A stretch of 64,000 nucleotides of DNA from the NCBI RefSeq assembly GCF_021729035.1, contig NZ_JAJSAP010000010.1, forward strand, positions 1 to 64,000. Reading direction: 5' to 3'. Within the stretch, counting starts at the first letter, position 1; each line of letters starts with the position of its first letter. Shown piece by piece: positions 7,315 through 16,362 of the stretch. The position numbers and the translations under genes are program-made. This DNA comes from Microbulbifer sediminum. GTDB taxonomy: Bacteria; Pseudomonadota; Gammaproteobacteria; Pseudomonadales; Cellvibrionaceae. The notes beneath the pieces were generated by a model. It did no database searches. It had not been told where the DNA came from and worked only from the letters and a program-made list of their open reading frames with translations.

Positions 7315-8268
7315 TCAGGCGCCGTCCCGGAAAAGGTTGTCGGGTACCAGTTCGTAACCCAGCCGGTCCAGGTTGAATTCTTCCAGCGGTGCCAGCTGGG
7401 CCGGAACGGAAAAGCGCTGCAGCGGTGCACCGTCACTCCAGTCCATCACCAGCAGGTCTTCATCCTGGATACCGTGTAACAGGCTGCCGGCATCGGCCTC
7501 TTTCAGGATCCTGTCGTAATCGATCTGCTCGCCGAGTCGGATAAAGCGATATTCCTCTCCGGCCCGCTCAATCCGCAGCCATGCCTCACCACTTTGCCTG
7601 CCGGGCTCCCCGAGAATCAGCGGGCCGTGCTGGTCCGACCCCAGGACCGCCAGATTGTTGCCGCTCCCGGAGTCCAGCAGCGTGCCCACCCAGACCCAGC
7701 CCGACAGTCCGATACGGCTGAGTTGCCACTCACTGAGCCAGACTGTCTGGTCTTCGTCGATACGAAATTCGCTGTATTCACGCTGTCCCACGCGGTTGTC
7801 GAAATGGATCTCTGCATCGGGGTTGTGCTTGCGGAAATTCTGCAGTTGCTGGGTCATCTCGTAGTTGACTTCCCAGTGTTTGCGCAGGCGCCACTGCATG
7901 GGATACGGCCCCCATTCCACGATGTACTCCTCTCGTTCGCGGATAGTCTCAGCCACCCGCCAGAAGGCGCCGTCGATCAATATACACTTGTCGCCAGGGC
8001 GACTGCCTGGCGCGATCATGCTGTTTTCTTCAGAGGCTTCTGACGCATTCACCACGTGCTGGCCGCGCCCCTCAATGACCTCGTACCATGGGAACCCGTG
8101 GCGCAGCGGCGGCGGGAATGCCAGTGGGGGACGGCCGGCCAGCAGGCGACGAAACAGGACCGATTTCTCGATTTCGCCGTCAGAGAGGGTATATCCCTCT
8201 TTATGGCTTACCTGTCCCCACGCGAATGCCGCGCGTATTAATTGTTTTTCTCGATCTGAAAAGCTCAT
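7315..8268 (-). CDS. Conserved-looking protein of unknown function
   Basis: A 317-residue protein that I do not recognise. It starts at the ATG at 8268 (MSFSDREK...); the frame continues upstream to 8622, but that part overlaps the neighbouring hydrolase gene and has no coding character. The protein is soluble, rich in Trp and acidic residues in its second half, with no signal peptide or membrane segment. A region around residues 100-160 contains EEYIVEWGPYPMQW and several aromatic residues. The 150-bp gap to the divergent hydrolase gene leaves room for promoters on both strands. Confidence 0.7.
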   Translation of the reverse strand: MSFSDREKQLIRAAFAWGQVSHKEGYTLSDGEIEKSVLFRRLLAGRPPLAFPPPLRHGFPWYEVIEGRGQHVVNASEASEENSMIAPGSRPGDKCILIDGAFWRVAETIREREEYIVEWGPYPMQWRLRKHWEVNYEMTQQLQNFRKHNPDAEIHFDNRVGQREYSEFRIDEDQTVWLSEWQLSRIGLSGWVWVGTLLDSGSGNNLAVLGSDQHGPLILGEPGRQSGEAWLRIERAGEEYRFIRLGEQIDYDRILKEADAGSLLHGIQDEDLLVMDWSDGAPLQRFSVPAQLAPLEEFNLDRLGYELVPDNLFRDGA

Positions 8269-8418
8269 TGGAAATACGCGGAACCCTGATTGAGCCGTAA
8301 CCATAACACCGGCCAGAGGGGGACGCCACGATTGCCGGGCCGCGGGAAAACGACACCCGTAGGCAAATTTGGGTAGACTGAAGCGCGATCTCGCCGTATC
8401 GATCAAGGAGATTTCAGT

Positions 8419-9888
8419 TTGGCAAGGACACGACAGATTTTTACCTGGCTCGCCGCGCTGTTCGCGGGGTTGTGCTCCGCCGCCCACGTAGTGGCTGGGG
8501 GGGCGGCTGCAGAGACCTGTTACCTGGATGGCTGGGGCAACCCGCTGCACTGTTACCGCCTGCCCGTCGAGGGAAAACCGGAGACGCCGCGACTTGCGGT
8601 GATGGTTGCGCCTGCAGTCCACGACAGCGGCGAGGAGCCACTATACCTGCTCGCCGGCGGGCCCGGGCAGGCCGCCAGTGATCTCGCGCCACTCCTGAAC
8701 GCGTTCAAACCAATTAACCGGGAGCGCGATATCGTCATGGTGGATCGTCGTGGTTCCGGGCGGTCGGGCGCTTTCCACTGTGGGATCGAGGACCAGCTCT
8801 CCCTGGACCTGGATGTGTTTGCCCGCAAGCTCGCCCGCTGTTACCTGCAGCGGCCCGAGTTTGCCGAGTCGCTGAGTAGTCGCCAGACCGTCGAGGACCT
8901 GGAGATGGTGCGCCTGCGGCTGGGGCATGAGCAGATCGCACTCTGGGGAGGATCCTGGGGTACCCGTACGGCCCTTCTTTACCAGCAGTGGTATCCGGAG
9001 TCGGTATCGGAGCTGGTGCTGGATGCCGTCGCACCGATCGACACCAAGGTCTTTCTCACCGCCCGGGCTGCCGAGGAGGCGCTACGGACACTGGAGCGGG
9101 ACTGCGCGAGCGATCCGGCGTGTGCACGCCTGGGGGATTGGCGCGGGCGGCTCGACGAGATGCTGGATAACTGGGACGCCGGTCGGGCCCCGGTCCTGCC
9201 CGATCCCCTCACTGGCAAGCTTTCGGGAGAGCCAATGGCTCGCTGGGAGTTCGCCAACGCCATTCGCACGGTGCTATATGACCCCGGCGCGGCGGCCCAG
9301 CTGCCCTACGCCATTACCCAGGCGCATCAGGGCAACCTGCAGCCCCTGGCGGGCCTGTCAGGGCTCTTCCTGCAGGCTGCAGAGTCGATGTCCATGGGGC
9401 TGACCTTTTCGGTGGCCTGCGCCGAGGAGCTGAACCGTATCAGTGCGGCGGAGGTTGCCGCCGACAGCCGTGGTACATTCCTGGGTACAGCCTTTTTCGA
9501 CCTGTTCAAGCATGGCTGTCGCGGGTGGCCGGTCAAGGAGAAGCCGTACTCCACGCCGGAGCCCCGGGAGCACCCGGTACTGTTGATCTCCGGTGAGGCG
9601 GACCCGATTACCCCGCCGCGTTACGCAGAGGTGGAGCTGGGTTATCTCGCAAACAGGCAGCACCTCATCGTTGCCAGTGGTGGCCATATCAATTCCGCCA
9701 GGGGCTGTATCCCAGGCCTGATTGCCAGTTTCCTGGCGGATCCCGCGGAAGCGCTCGATACCACCTGCTCAGGGCAGATTGGGCGACCACCGTTTATGGT
9801 GGCGGATTACGGGCCCGATATCGGCGGTGTCTCCCCGCAGGATGTGGAAGCAGTTGGCAAGGTATCCGGAAAGGAGGCGGGGCAATGA
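8419..9888 (+). CDS. Exported alpha/beta hydrolase (proline iminopeptidase / TAP-like)
   Basis: A 489-residue protein with a signal peptide of about 26-31 residues ending near HVVAGGAAA. The hydrolase core shows the oxyanion motif GGPG at 80-83, DRRGSGRS at 109-116, the nucleophile motif GGSWG with Ser179, the acid in GEADPITPP and the His in SGGHINS. This matches periplasmic tripeptidyl aminopeptidase / proline iminopeptidase relatives. The start is TTG at 8419, set by AAGGAG at 8405-8410 eight bases upstream; no ATG suits the signal peptide. Its stop overlaps the start of the ABC ATPase gene (ATGA), so the three genes from here to 11821 form one operon. The substrate is unknown. Confidence 0.88.
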   Translation: MARTRQIFTWLAALFAGLCSAAHVVAGGAAAETCYLDGWGNPLHCYRLPVEGKPETPRLAVMVAPAVHDSGEEPLYLLAGGPGQAASDLAPLLNAFKPINRERDIVMVDRRGSGRSGAFHCGIEDQLSLDLDVFARKLARCYLQRPEFAESLSSRQTVEDLEMVRLRLGHEQIALWGGSWGTRTALLYQQWYPESVSELVLDAVAPIDTKVFLTARAAEEALRTLERDCASDPACARLGDWRGRLDEMLDNWDAGRAPVLPDPLTGKLSGEPMARWEFANAIRTVLYDPGAAAQLPYAITQAHQGNLQPLAGLSGLFLQAAESMSMGLTFSVACAEELNRISAAEVAADSRGTFLGTAFFDLFKHGCRGWPVKEKPYSTPEPREHPVLLISGEADPITPPRYAEVELGYLANRQHLIVASGGHINSARGCIPGLIASFLADPAEALDTTCSGQIGRPPFMVADYGPDIGGVSPQDVEAVGKVSGKEAGQ

Positions 9889-10634
9889 TCGAAGTAGATG
9901 CCATCAGCAAGGAGTTCGCCGGTCGGCCGGTACTGCGAGATCTCGATTTCCGCGTGCCCGATGGTCGTATCACAGCCCTGTTGGGAGCTAATGGTGCCGG
10001 CAAGACCAGTTGCCTGCGTATTATTGCCGGCCTGCTGCGACCTGATGCTGGCACTGTGCGGGTGGGGGGGATAGATGTTGCCCGTGACCCGTTGGGGGTG
10101 CGGCGACAGCTGGGGGTCGTGGGGGATCGCGAGGGGCTCTATGAGCGACTGACGGTAGAGGAGTACCTGACCCTTTTTGCGCGTATCCAGGGTATTACCG
10201 GAACCGCCCTGAGACAGTCGCTCGATGATGTGCGCCGGGAGCTGGAGCTGGAACCGTTATGGAAGCGGCGGACACGTGGCTTCTCCCAGGGCGAGCGGAT
10301 GAAGGTCTCCCTGGCGCGGGCACTGGTGCACCGGCCGCAGCACCTGATCCTTGACGAACCCACCCGCGGGCTGGATGTGCTCGCGGCGCGGCTGTTGCGC
10401 CGGACCCTGCTGCGGTTGCGGGATGCGGGAACCACTATCCTGTTCTCAAGCCACGTCATGTCCGAGGTGCTGGAGCTGTCAGACACCGTGTTGGTCATGG
10501 CTGCCGGGCGTGTTGTCGGGAGCGGCGCGCCGCAGGCCTTGATGCGGGAGGCTGGCTGTTCGAACCTCGAGGACACCTTTGTCGCCCTGGCCTATGGGGA
10601 GCGACGGGTGCAGGGCGGGGGGGTGCCGGCATGA
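9885..10634 (+). CDS. ABC transporter ATP-binding protein, NatA-like
   Basis: A 249-residue ATPase. It has Walker A GANGAGKTS near residue 35, a diverged signature FSQGERMK, Walker B LILDEPTRGLDV and the switch His in FSSHVMSEV. The ABC-2 exporter ATPases of the NatA type share this layout and drug/sodium export roles. The start ATG overlaps the hydrolase stop by 4 bp, and the stop overlaps the permease start by 4 bp. The cargo may be linked to the exported hydrolase; that is inference. Confidence 0.9.
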   Translation: MIEVDAISKEFAGRPVLRDLDFRVPDGRITALLGANGAGKTSCLRIIAGLLRPDAGTVRVGGIDVARDPLGVRRQLGVVGDREGLYERLTVEEYLTLFARIQGITGTALRQSLDDVRRELELEPLWKRRTRGFSQGERMKVSLARALVHRPQHLILDEPTRGLDVLAARLLRRTLLRLRDAGTTILFSSHVMSEVLELSDTVLVMAAGRVVGSGAPQALMREAGCSNLEDTFVALAYGERRVQGGGVPA

Positions 10635-11821
10635 ACAGGCTTGCGAGCATCCTGCGTGGCCCTGGGGGCGCGCTGTTGTACAAGGAGTTCCTCGAGGCAT
10701 GGCGAGACCGGCGCGCTCTGTGGATGGCGATCTGCTTCTCCCTGATGTTTCCTGTCATGCTGGCGGCGGGCAGTGTCTTCATGCTCAAGAAGCACACCGA
10801 GGAGGATACGCGTCTCGCTCTGCTCGGGGCGGCACATGCGCCCCTGCTGGAGGATCGACTGAGGGGTGGCAGCCTGAAAGTCGACGCCCTGGATGGTGGG
10901 GATCCCGCGGCATTGCTGGCGGGGGATTACGATATTGTTCTGTCGGTGCAGGACGGGTTTGCCGAGGGTTACCGCAATTTTGAGGCGCCGCCTCTCTATC
11001 TTTATATAGACAGCTCGTCGTCTGCGGCCGTGCGGGCGCAGAGACACCTGCAGGAGCGGCTGGGAGTGTTCCGGCAACTTGTGGTACAGCAGCGTGTTAT
11101 CGCCCGCGGGGTGGCGCCGCAGCTGTTGGCGCCCTGGCACCTGGAGGTGCGGGATGTCAGTACGCCGTCACGCCGCGGCGCCATGCTGCTGGCAATGGTC
11201 CCGGGCCTGCTGATCCTGACGTTGTTTGTCGCCAGCCTGGCGACATCCGTCGACACCTCGGCTGGTGAGCGGGAACGGCTCAGCCTTGAAACCCTGTTGT
11301 TGCAGCCGCTTCCAGCCTGGCAGGTGATCCTGGCCAAAACCCTGGCGGTTGCCAGTATGGGCTGGGCCGGTGCGCTGCTCGCGCTGGTGGCACTGGTCTC
11401 GTTGATGCCCCTGATGCCCCTGGCGGAGCTGGGCATACAGCAGGCCACGACGGCCAGCGGAGTGCTGACCATGGGGCTGCTATTGCTGCCCCTTGCCCTG
11501 CTGGTGGCGGTAGTGCAGATTCTGCTGGCGCTGCGTTCCCGTTCCTTCAAGGATGCGCAGACCCAGCTCAGTATCCTGCAGGTAGCACCCGTGGTGTTGC
11601 TGATGATGCTGGATATGTCGCGGGCCGAACTCGGCGGTTTTCTGTGGCAGCTGGTGCCGCTGGTTGGCCAGCAGCAGTGGCTCAAGGCCCTGTTGGTGGG
11701 CGAGACAGTGCCGCTGATGACACTGTTGGCCGGTTCTGGCGCAACACTGCTGCTGGTGGCCGTGGCCATTCGTTTCGGGGCCACGGCGCTGCAGCGGGAA
11801 TCCCTGCTCAGTGCGGCGTAG
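10631..11821 (+). CDS. ABC-2 type permease, NatB-like
   Basis: A 396-residue membrane protein. One hydrophobic segment at about residues 33-56 is followed by a soluble extracytoplasmic domain of about 120 residues. Then come five more segments: AMLLAMVPGLLILTLFVAS, VASMGWAGALLALVAL, GLLLLPLALLVAVVQILLAL, APVVLLMMLDM and a C-terminal LLLVAVAIRFGA. This is the NatB/YhaP permease architecture. It pairs with the ATPase immediately upstream, with which it overlaps by 4 bp. Substrate not deducible. Confidence 0.88.
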   Translation: MNRLASILRGPGGALLYKEFLEAWRDRRALWMAICFSLMFPVMLAAGSVFMLKKHTEEDTRLALLGAAHAPLLEDRLRGGSLKVDALDGGDPAALLAGDYDIVLSVQDGFAEGYRNFEAPPLYLYIDSSSSAAVRAQRHLQERLGVFRQLVVQQRVIARGVAPQLLAPWHLEVRDVSTPSRRGAMLLAMVPGLLILTLFVASLATSVDTSAGERERLSLETLLLQPLPAWQVILAKTLAVASMGWAGALLALVALVSLMPLMPLAELGIQQATTASGVLTMGLLLLPLALLVAVVQILLALRSRSFKDAQTQLSILQVAPVVLLMMLDMSRAELGGFLWQLVPLVGQQQWLKALLVGETVPLMTLLAGSGATLLLVAVAIRFGATALQRESLLSAA

Positions 11822-11872
11822 CTTTGGACGCCTGGGGCAGTAGAGTAGCTGCGAGGACAGATGAGGTAATCG

Positions 11873-12985
11873 ATGACAAGCACACATGACGGGCTGCTCA
11901 CAGTGAACCTGCAGGCCGCTGGCGATAATTTCCTCGCGCTCGAGCGTCGGTTGCGCCCGGGCAGCCGCTGCGGTGCGGTGGTCAAGGCGGACGCTTATGG
12001 CTTGGGGGTGAATGAACTGGCGCCGGCTTTCTACCGCCGCGGCTGTCGGGACTTTTTTGTCGCTACCCTCGATGAGGGGCTCGAACTGCGCGATATCCTC
12101 GATGAGGATGCCCGGGTTTTTGTCCTGACCGGCGTGCGCCCCGGCCGCGAGCTGGAATGTATACGTGCCGGGCTGATTCCCAACCTGTTCACCCTGCAGC
12201 AGGTCCGCGCGTGGAGGAACGCCCGCGAAGCCGCCGGTAGTCCGGCTCCCTGCGCGCTGAAGATCGACTCCGGCATGACCAGGCTGGGGATGACCGAGGA
12301 AGAGTTCGGGGAGTTGTTACGCGACCCCGGGCTTCTGCAGGATGCGGACATCCGGGTGCTGATGAGCCACCTCGCCTGTGCCGAGGACCCCGGGCACCCG
12401 CATAATCGCCGCCAGCTTGAGGCGTTTGGGCGCGCTGGTGCCCGGCTGCGGGAGCGCCTGCCCGAGGTCCAGTTGAGCCTGGCCAACTCTTCCGGTATCC
12501 ACCTGGATGAGGCGTATCACTTCGATATCGCGCGACCTGGTTCGGCATTGTATGGCGTCAACCCGCAGCCGGCGGGGGAGAACCCCATGCGTGCCGTAGT
12601 GACCCTCAGCCTGCCAGTGGTGCAGCAGCGCCATGTGGCGCAGGACAGCTGGGTGGGTTACGGGGCTACCCAGCGGGCGCCCGCCGGCAGCTGGCTGGCG
12701 GTAGCGCGGGGAGGCTACGCCGATGGCATTATCCGGGCGCAGGGCGGCCGGGGTTGTGGTTGGGCCTTTGGTCGCCGCCTGCCTATGATCGGCAGGGTGT
12801 CCATGGATTCCACGGTATTTGATATCAGCGCCCTGGCACCGGCCGAGCGCAGCGGACTGGGGCATATCGAGGTGTTGAACGAGGTGGTTACGGTCGATGA
12901 GGTGGCGGAATACGCCGGCACCATCGGTTACGAAATCCTCACCAGTCTCGGCCACCGCTACACGCGCCGCTATACGGGGAGTTGA
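11873..12985 (+). CDS. alr: Alanine racemase
   Basis: A 370-residue PLP enzyme converting L-alanine to D-alanine for peptidoglycan. The PLP-binding motif VVKADAYGLG contains Lys38, and the second catalytic residue is Tyr263 in VGYGATQR. IDSGMTRLGM, ARPGSALYG and the C-terminal HRYTRRYTG are family blocks. Length matches the usual 360-375. It is followed after 2 bp by birA, an arrangement I do not recall as standard, so the two may be translated from one mRNA. Confidence 0.95.
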   Translation: MTSTHDGLLTVNLQAAGDNFLALERRLRPGSRCGAVVKADAYGLGVNELAPAFYRRGCRDFFVATLDEGLELRDILDEDARVFVLTGVRPGRELECIRAGLIPNLFTLQQVRAWRNAREAAGSPAPCALKIDSGMTRLGMTEEEFGELLRDPGLLQDADIRVLMSHLACAEDPGHPHNRRQLEAFGRAGARLRERLPEVQLSLANSSGIHLDEAYHFDIARPGSALYGVNPQPAGENPMRAVVTLSLPVVQQRHVAQDSWVGYGATQRAPAGSWLAVARGGYADGIIRAQGGRGCGWAFGRRLPMIGRVSMDSTVFDISALAPAERSGLGHIEVLNEVVTVDEVAEYAGTIGYEILTSLGHRYTRRYTGS

Positions 12986-12987
12986 AT

Positions 12988-13995
12988 GTGACCACTGCCG
13001 AGAGGAAGAGTCCGCTGGACCAGTTGCGTCCGGTACTCGAACTGCTTGCTGACGGGCAGGTGCACTCGGGCCAGGCGCTCGGCGCCGCCCTGGGGGTGAG
13101 TCGGGCCGCTGTCTGGAAGCAGCTGCAGAAGCTGGCGGATTACGGGCTGGAGCTGGAGTCTGTCAAGGGGCGCGGCTACCGGATCCCGGGGGGGCTGGAC
13201 CTGCTGGATGCCGCACGACTTGGGCAGGCGCTCCATCCTGAGGCCAGCGGGCTGCTCAACAGACTGGTATTGCGGGATGAAGTGGACTCCACCAACGCCC
13301 GTGTCCTGGCCCTGCTGGAAGAGGGGGGTGGGCACGGAGTGGCCATGCTTGCCGAGCGCCAGACTGCGGGCCGCGGCCGGCGAGGCCGGCAGTGGATAAG
13401 CCCGTTCAGTGCCGGTGTGAGCCTGTCGGTGGGCTGGCAGTTCAGTGGTGGTGTGCAGTTGCTGGAGGGGCTCAGCCTGGCGGTGGGTGTGGCGCTGGCA
13501 GAAGCCCTGGAGGAATTTGCGGTGCCGGATGTGACCCTGAAGTGGCCTAATGATGTCTGGTGCCGGGGGCGCAAGCTGGCGGGTGTGCTGCTGGAACTTA
13601 CCGGTGACCTGACCGATCGCTGTGGCGTGGTGGTGGGTGTTGGAATGAACGTGGGGCTGCCCCGGGCGCAGGCTGCCGCAATTGACCAGCCCTGGATCGA
13701 TCTGCAGCAGGTGCAGCCCGGGATCGATCGCAACGCGCTGGCGGCTGCCATGCTCAGCCGACTGTTGCCCCTGCTGGCAGGCTATGGGGATCGCGGCTTT
13801 GCCGCCTATCGCGAGGCCTGGCAGTCCCGGGATGCCTTTGCCGGTCAACCAGTGGAGTTGCGGTCGGCCCATCAATCCTGGCACGGCATCGCCCGTGGGG
13901 TGGACGCCGCCGGTGCGCTGGTGCTCGAGCTCGAGGGCGGTAAGCTGCGCACGTTCCACGGTGGGGAGATTTCTCTGCGGGGGGCGCAGGGATGA
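12988..13995 (+). CDS. birA: Biotin-protein ligase / biotin operon repressor BirA
   Basis: A 335-residue bifunctional protein. The N-terminal winged helix (LGAALGVSRAAVWKQLQKLADYGLELE) binds DNA. The central domain has DEVDSTNARV, the biotinyl-AMP loop TAGRGRRGRQW, and LKWPNDVWCRGRKLAGVLLE, with a C-terminal SH3-like domain. It activates biotin and transfers it to acetyl-CoA carboxylase, and represses biotin genes. I chose the GTG at 12988, 7 bp after GGGGA; a TTG at 12982 overlapping the alr stop is possible. The stop overlaps the coaX start by 4 bp. Confidence 0.94.
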   Translation: MTTAERKSPLDQLRPVLELLADGQVHSGQALGAALGVSRAAVWKQLQKLADYGLELESVKGRGYRIPGGLDLLDAARLGQALHPEASGLLNRLVLRDEVDSTNARVLALLEEGGGHGVAMLAERQTAGRGRRGRQWISPFSAGVSLSVGWQFSGGVQLLEGLSLAVGVALAEALEEFAVPDVTLKWPNDVWCRGRKLAGVLLELTGDLTDRCGVVVGVGMNVGLPRAQAAAIDQPWIDLQQVQPGIDRNALAAAMLSRLLPLLAGYGDRGFAAYREAWQSRDAFAGQPVELRSAHQSWHGIARGVDAAGALVLELEGGKLRTFHGGEISLRGAQG

Positions 13996-14735
13996 TTCTC
14001 GAGATTGATATCGGTAATACCCGGGGCAAGTGGCGCCTGGTGCAGCCTGAATCCGGCCACGCGACGGCGCGTGGCGTACTGGCCACTGATGACCTGGCCC
14101 GCGGCCGTGTGCCCGCCCAGTGGTCCAGCGCCGGCCCGCAACGGGTGCGGGTGGCCAATGTCGCGGGATCCCGGGTGGCCGGCTGGCTGGCTGCAGCCCT
14201 GCGCGAGTCGCTTTCACTGGAGCCGGAGTTCGCGCGGGTGGAGCGGCATTGCGCCGGGGTTACCTGCGGATATCGCGATACCGGGGCCCTGGGAGTCGAC
14301 CGGTGGCTTGCGGTGCTGGCGGCGCATCGGCGGGATCCCTCGCCCGCACTGGTGGTGGACTGCGGTAGCGCCGTAACCCTCGACCTGCTCGGAGCTGGCG
14401 GACGGCACCTTGGGGGGTATATATTGCCCGGCCTGGAGCTGATGCGCCGGGCCCTCTCCGCCGATACCGATGCCGTCAAGGTGCCGGGCCAATTTGTCGA
14501 AGGGATGTCTCTGGCGCCGGGGGTCAATACCGTGGAAGCGGTGAATCGCGGTTTGCCGTTGATGGTGATGGGAGCCATCGAGCAGTCGCTCGCAGAGCTG
14601 CGCCGCAGTGAGGCTATCGAACCTCTGCTGTGGCTGACCGGAGGGGACGGTCAGCTCCTCGCCAGTCTGCTGGAGAGTGAGGCGGAGCTTGTCCCGGACC
14701 TGGTATTTGAGGGGCTCGCCCTCAGTAATCCCTGA
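13992..14735 (+). CDS. coaX: Type III pantothenate kinase
   Basis: A 247-residue enzyme phosphorylating pantothenate, the first step of coenzyme A synthesis. It has the ASKHA phosphate-1 motif EIDIGNTRGKWR at the N-terminus, GVDRWLA, the DCGSAVTLDLL block and the GGYILPGLELM block. Length is typical. Birth order birA-coaX-SPOR gene-tRNAs-tuf is the one known in Pseudomonas. It overlaps birA by 4 bp. Confidence 0.95.
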   Translation: MILEIDIGNTRGKWRLVQPESGHATARGVLATDDLARGRVPAQWSSAGPQRVRVANVAGSRVAGWLAAALRESLSLEPEFARVERHCAGVTCGYRDTGALGVDRWLAVLAAHRRDPSPALVVDCGSAVTLDLLGAGGRHLGGYILPGLELMRRALSADTDAVKVPGQFVEGMSLAPGVNTVEAVNRGLPLMVMGAIEQSLAELRRSEAIEPLLWLTGGDGQLLASLLESEAELVPDLVFEGLALSNP

Positions 14736-14794
14736 ACAACCAGGGCTCCTGAACACAACTATGCGACTTTCGCCTGTATTTGGAAATTGACGCT

Positions 14795-15523
14795 ATGCGC
14801 TGGATTGTCCTTGTGCTTTTTATCGCCAATATAGGGCTGTTTGCCTGGTTTCAGACTGGGGGGCGGGGGTCCGCGACGCCCGCTGCGCAGGTGGCCCCGG
14901 CGCCTGTGGCTGAATCTGGCAGCTCCATCCGGCTGTTGAGCGAAATCGACCCGGGTGAGCTCCAATCCCGTGGCGACCCTGTCCCGGCGTCACCGGAACC
15001 GGCCCGCGACATTGAGGACAACAGTGATGCTGCGGCGGGGCCCGGCGAGGTCTGTACCCTGGTGGGCCCGTTTGAAGAGAGCTTCCAGGGGGAGGACGTT
15101 ATTCAGCGTTTGCGCGCCCTGCAGGTGCAGGCCGAGTTGCGCGACGTTGAGGTTGAAGGGCAGATGCGCTACTGGGTGTACCTGGAGCCCCTCGGGTCCC
15201 GTCGGGAAGCCTTCAACAAACTGCGGGAGCTGCAGGCTGCCGGTGTCGACAGCTATGTCATCCCCAAGGGCTCGCTGACCCATGGCATCTCGTTCGGCAT
15301 CTTTTCCGAGCCGGACCGGGCGAAGATCCTGCAAGAGGAGTTGCGTGCCGAGGGTATCGACGCGCAGATGCGCGAGGAGCCGCAGATGTATGCCGAGCAG
15401 TGGGTGGTCCTGGCGCCAGGGGCCGCGCAGGACCTGGCGGAGGATTTCTGGTCGCAGCTGCAGCTGGATTATCCCGGGCTGGACCGCCGCCAGAACCTCT
15501 GCGCGGAACTCGAGCCGGAGTAG
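14795..15523 (+). CDS. SPOR-domain membrane-anchored protein
   Basis: A 242-residue protein starting MRWIVLVLFIANIGLFAWFQ, a single N-terminal membrane anchor. A Pro/Ala-rich linker of about 70 residues follows. Then comes a SPOR-like region: VCTLVGPF, followed by RYWVYLEPLGSRREAFNKLRELQAAGVDSYVI, and GISFGIFSEPDRAK. SPOR domains bind denuded septal peptidoglycan. I chose the ATG at 14795 over a TTG five codons upstream because the hydrophobic anchor starts there. It closes the birA-coaX unit just before the tRNA cluster. Confidence 0.85.
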   Translation: MRWIVLVLFIANIGLFAWFQTGGRGSATPAAQVAPAPVAESGSSIRLLSEIDPGELQSRGDPVPASPEPARDIEDNSDAAAGPGEVCTLVGPFEESFQGEDVIQRLRALQVQAELRDVEVEGQMRYWVYLEPLGSRREAFNKLRELQAAGVDSYVIPKGSLTHGISFGIFSEPDRAKILQEELRAEGIDAQMREEPQMYAEQWVVLAPGAAQDLAEDFWSQLQLDYPGLDRRQNLCAELEPE

Positions 15524-15579
15524 GCCGGCTTGTATGCCGGCGGTGTTGCGGCGGAGGAAAAAACTCGCGCTCAAAACGG

Positions 15580-15608
15580 TTGCTTGTCGGCATAACATCC
15601 CCTAGAAT
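15580..15608 (+). promoter_or_regulatory. Sigma70-like promoter of the tRNA-tufB cluster
   Basis: TTGCTT at 15580-15585 and TAGAAT at 15603-15608 are 17 bp apart. The start would be near 15615, about 40 bp before the first tRNA. Confidence 0.65.
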
Positions 15609-15618
15609 CCCGCCTCCA

Positions 15619-15646
15619 CTTACGGGGCAGAATGCTTCCCCGTAAG
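15619..15646 (+). other. Leader hairpin before tRNA-Thr(UGU)
   Basis: CTTACGGGG at 15619-15627 pairs perfectly with CCCCGTAAG at 15638-15646 around a 10-nt loop. It lies in the 5' leader of the tRNA precursor, ten bases before the mature tRNA, and has no T-run. It may guide RNase processing. Confidence 0.55.
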
Positions 15647-15656
15647 GAGAGACAGG

Positions 15657-15732
15657 GCTGGCGTAGCTCAGTTGGTAGAGCAGCTGACTTGTAATCAGCC
15701 GGTCGGGGGTTCGACTCCTCTCGCCAGCTCCA
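15657..15732 (+). tRNA. tRNA-Thr (anticodon TGT)
   Basis: A 76-nt cloverleaf with acceptor arms GCTGGCG and CGCCAGC, TCCA encoded at the 3' end, and anticodon stem GCTGA/TCAGC with loop CTTGTAA, giving TGT. The T arm contains GGTTCGACTCC. First of four tRNAs before tufB. Confidence 0.95.
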
Positions 15733-15799
15733 TTTTGTCTCTCGTGCTGCTTCCACTTTAAGTTCCGCAGGTAAGTGTGTGAATTTAAAGAAAAAAGTG

Positions 15800-15828
15800 T
15801 TGACAGCACGGCGGTCGATGTAGACAAT
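15800..15828 (+). promoter_or_regulatory. Candidate promoter before tRNA-Tyr
   Basis: TTGACA at 15800-15805 is followed after 17 bp by GACAAT at 15823-15828. It would start transcription close to the tRNA-Tyr 5' end and so supplement the promoter upstream of tRNA-Thr. Confidence 0.5.
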
Positions 15829-15843
15829 GCACGCCGCTTTCGA

Positions 15844-15927
15844 GCAGGGGTTCCCGAGTGGCCAAAGGGATCAGACTGTAAATCTGACGCGCAAGCTTCG
15901 GTGGTTCGAATCCACCCCCCTGCACCA
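15844..15927 (+). tRNA. tRNA-Tyr (anticodon GTA)
   Basis: An 84-nt class II tRNA with acceptor arms GCAGGGG and CCCCTGC, ACCA at the 3' end, anticodon loop CTGTAAA giving GTA, and a long variable arm. The T arm contains GGTTCGAATCC. Confidence 0.95.
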
Positions 15928-16007
15928 TATTCAGATGTCCCGGATTGCCGGGGCGTCGGAAGCGGAAGGTTGAAGGCCTTTTGCTTTGAGGTTCCTGCGC
16001 GGAGCGT

Positions 16008-16081
<74 letters not shown>

Positions 16082-16166
16082 TACTGATACCCCGGTATGG
16101 CGCAAAGGTGGGGGGTCGCAAGTGCGGCCGTCAAGCTGGTGAGATTCACCGGTTCAGGCAGTTTTG

Positions 16167-16241
16167 GCTCATGTAGCTCAGGGGTAGAGCACACCCTTGG
16201 TAAGGGTGAGGTCGGCGGTTCAAATCCGCCCATGAGCTCCA
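16167..16241 (+). tRNA. tRNA-Thr (anticodon GGT)
   Basis: A 75-nt tRNA with acceptor arms GCTCATG and CATGAGC, encoded TCCA, and anticodon loop TTGGTAA giving GGT. It lies 121 bp before tufB with no terminator between, so tRNA and mRNA are probably cut from one transcript. Confidence 0.95.
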
Positions 16242-16362
16242 TTATTACGGTGGCCGCGGGGGCAGGTGTCTCTGCGGCTATTTGTATCCGGGTTTTATGA
16301 GTCCGGGTGCTTCGGTTCTGACAAGTGGGTGTTTATACGTCCGCCCATACTAGGAGGCTGCA

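Noticed and set aside
7315..8622. A longer start (8622) for the unknown leftward protein
   Set aside because: The extra 118 codons overlap the divergent hydrolase and its ribosome site and look non-coding; the ATG at 8268 is preferred.
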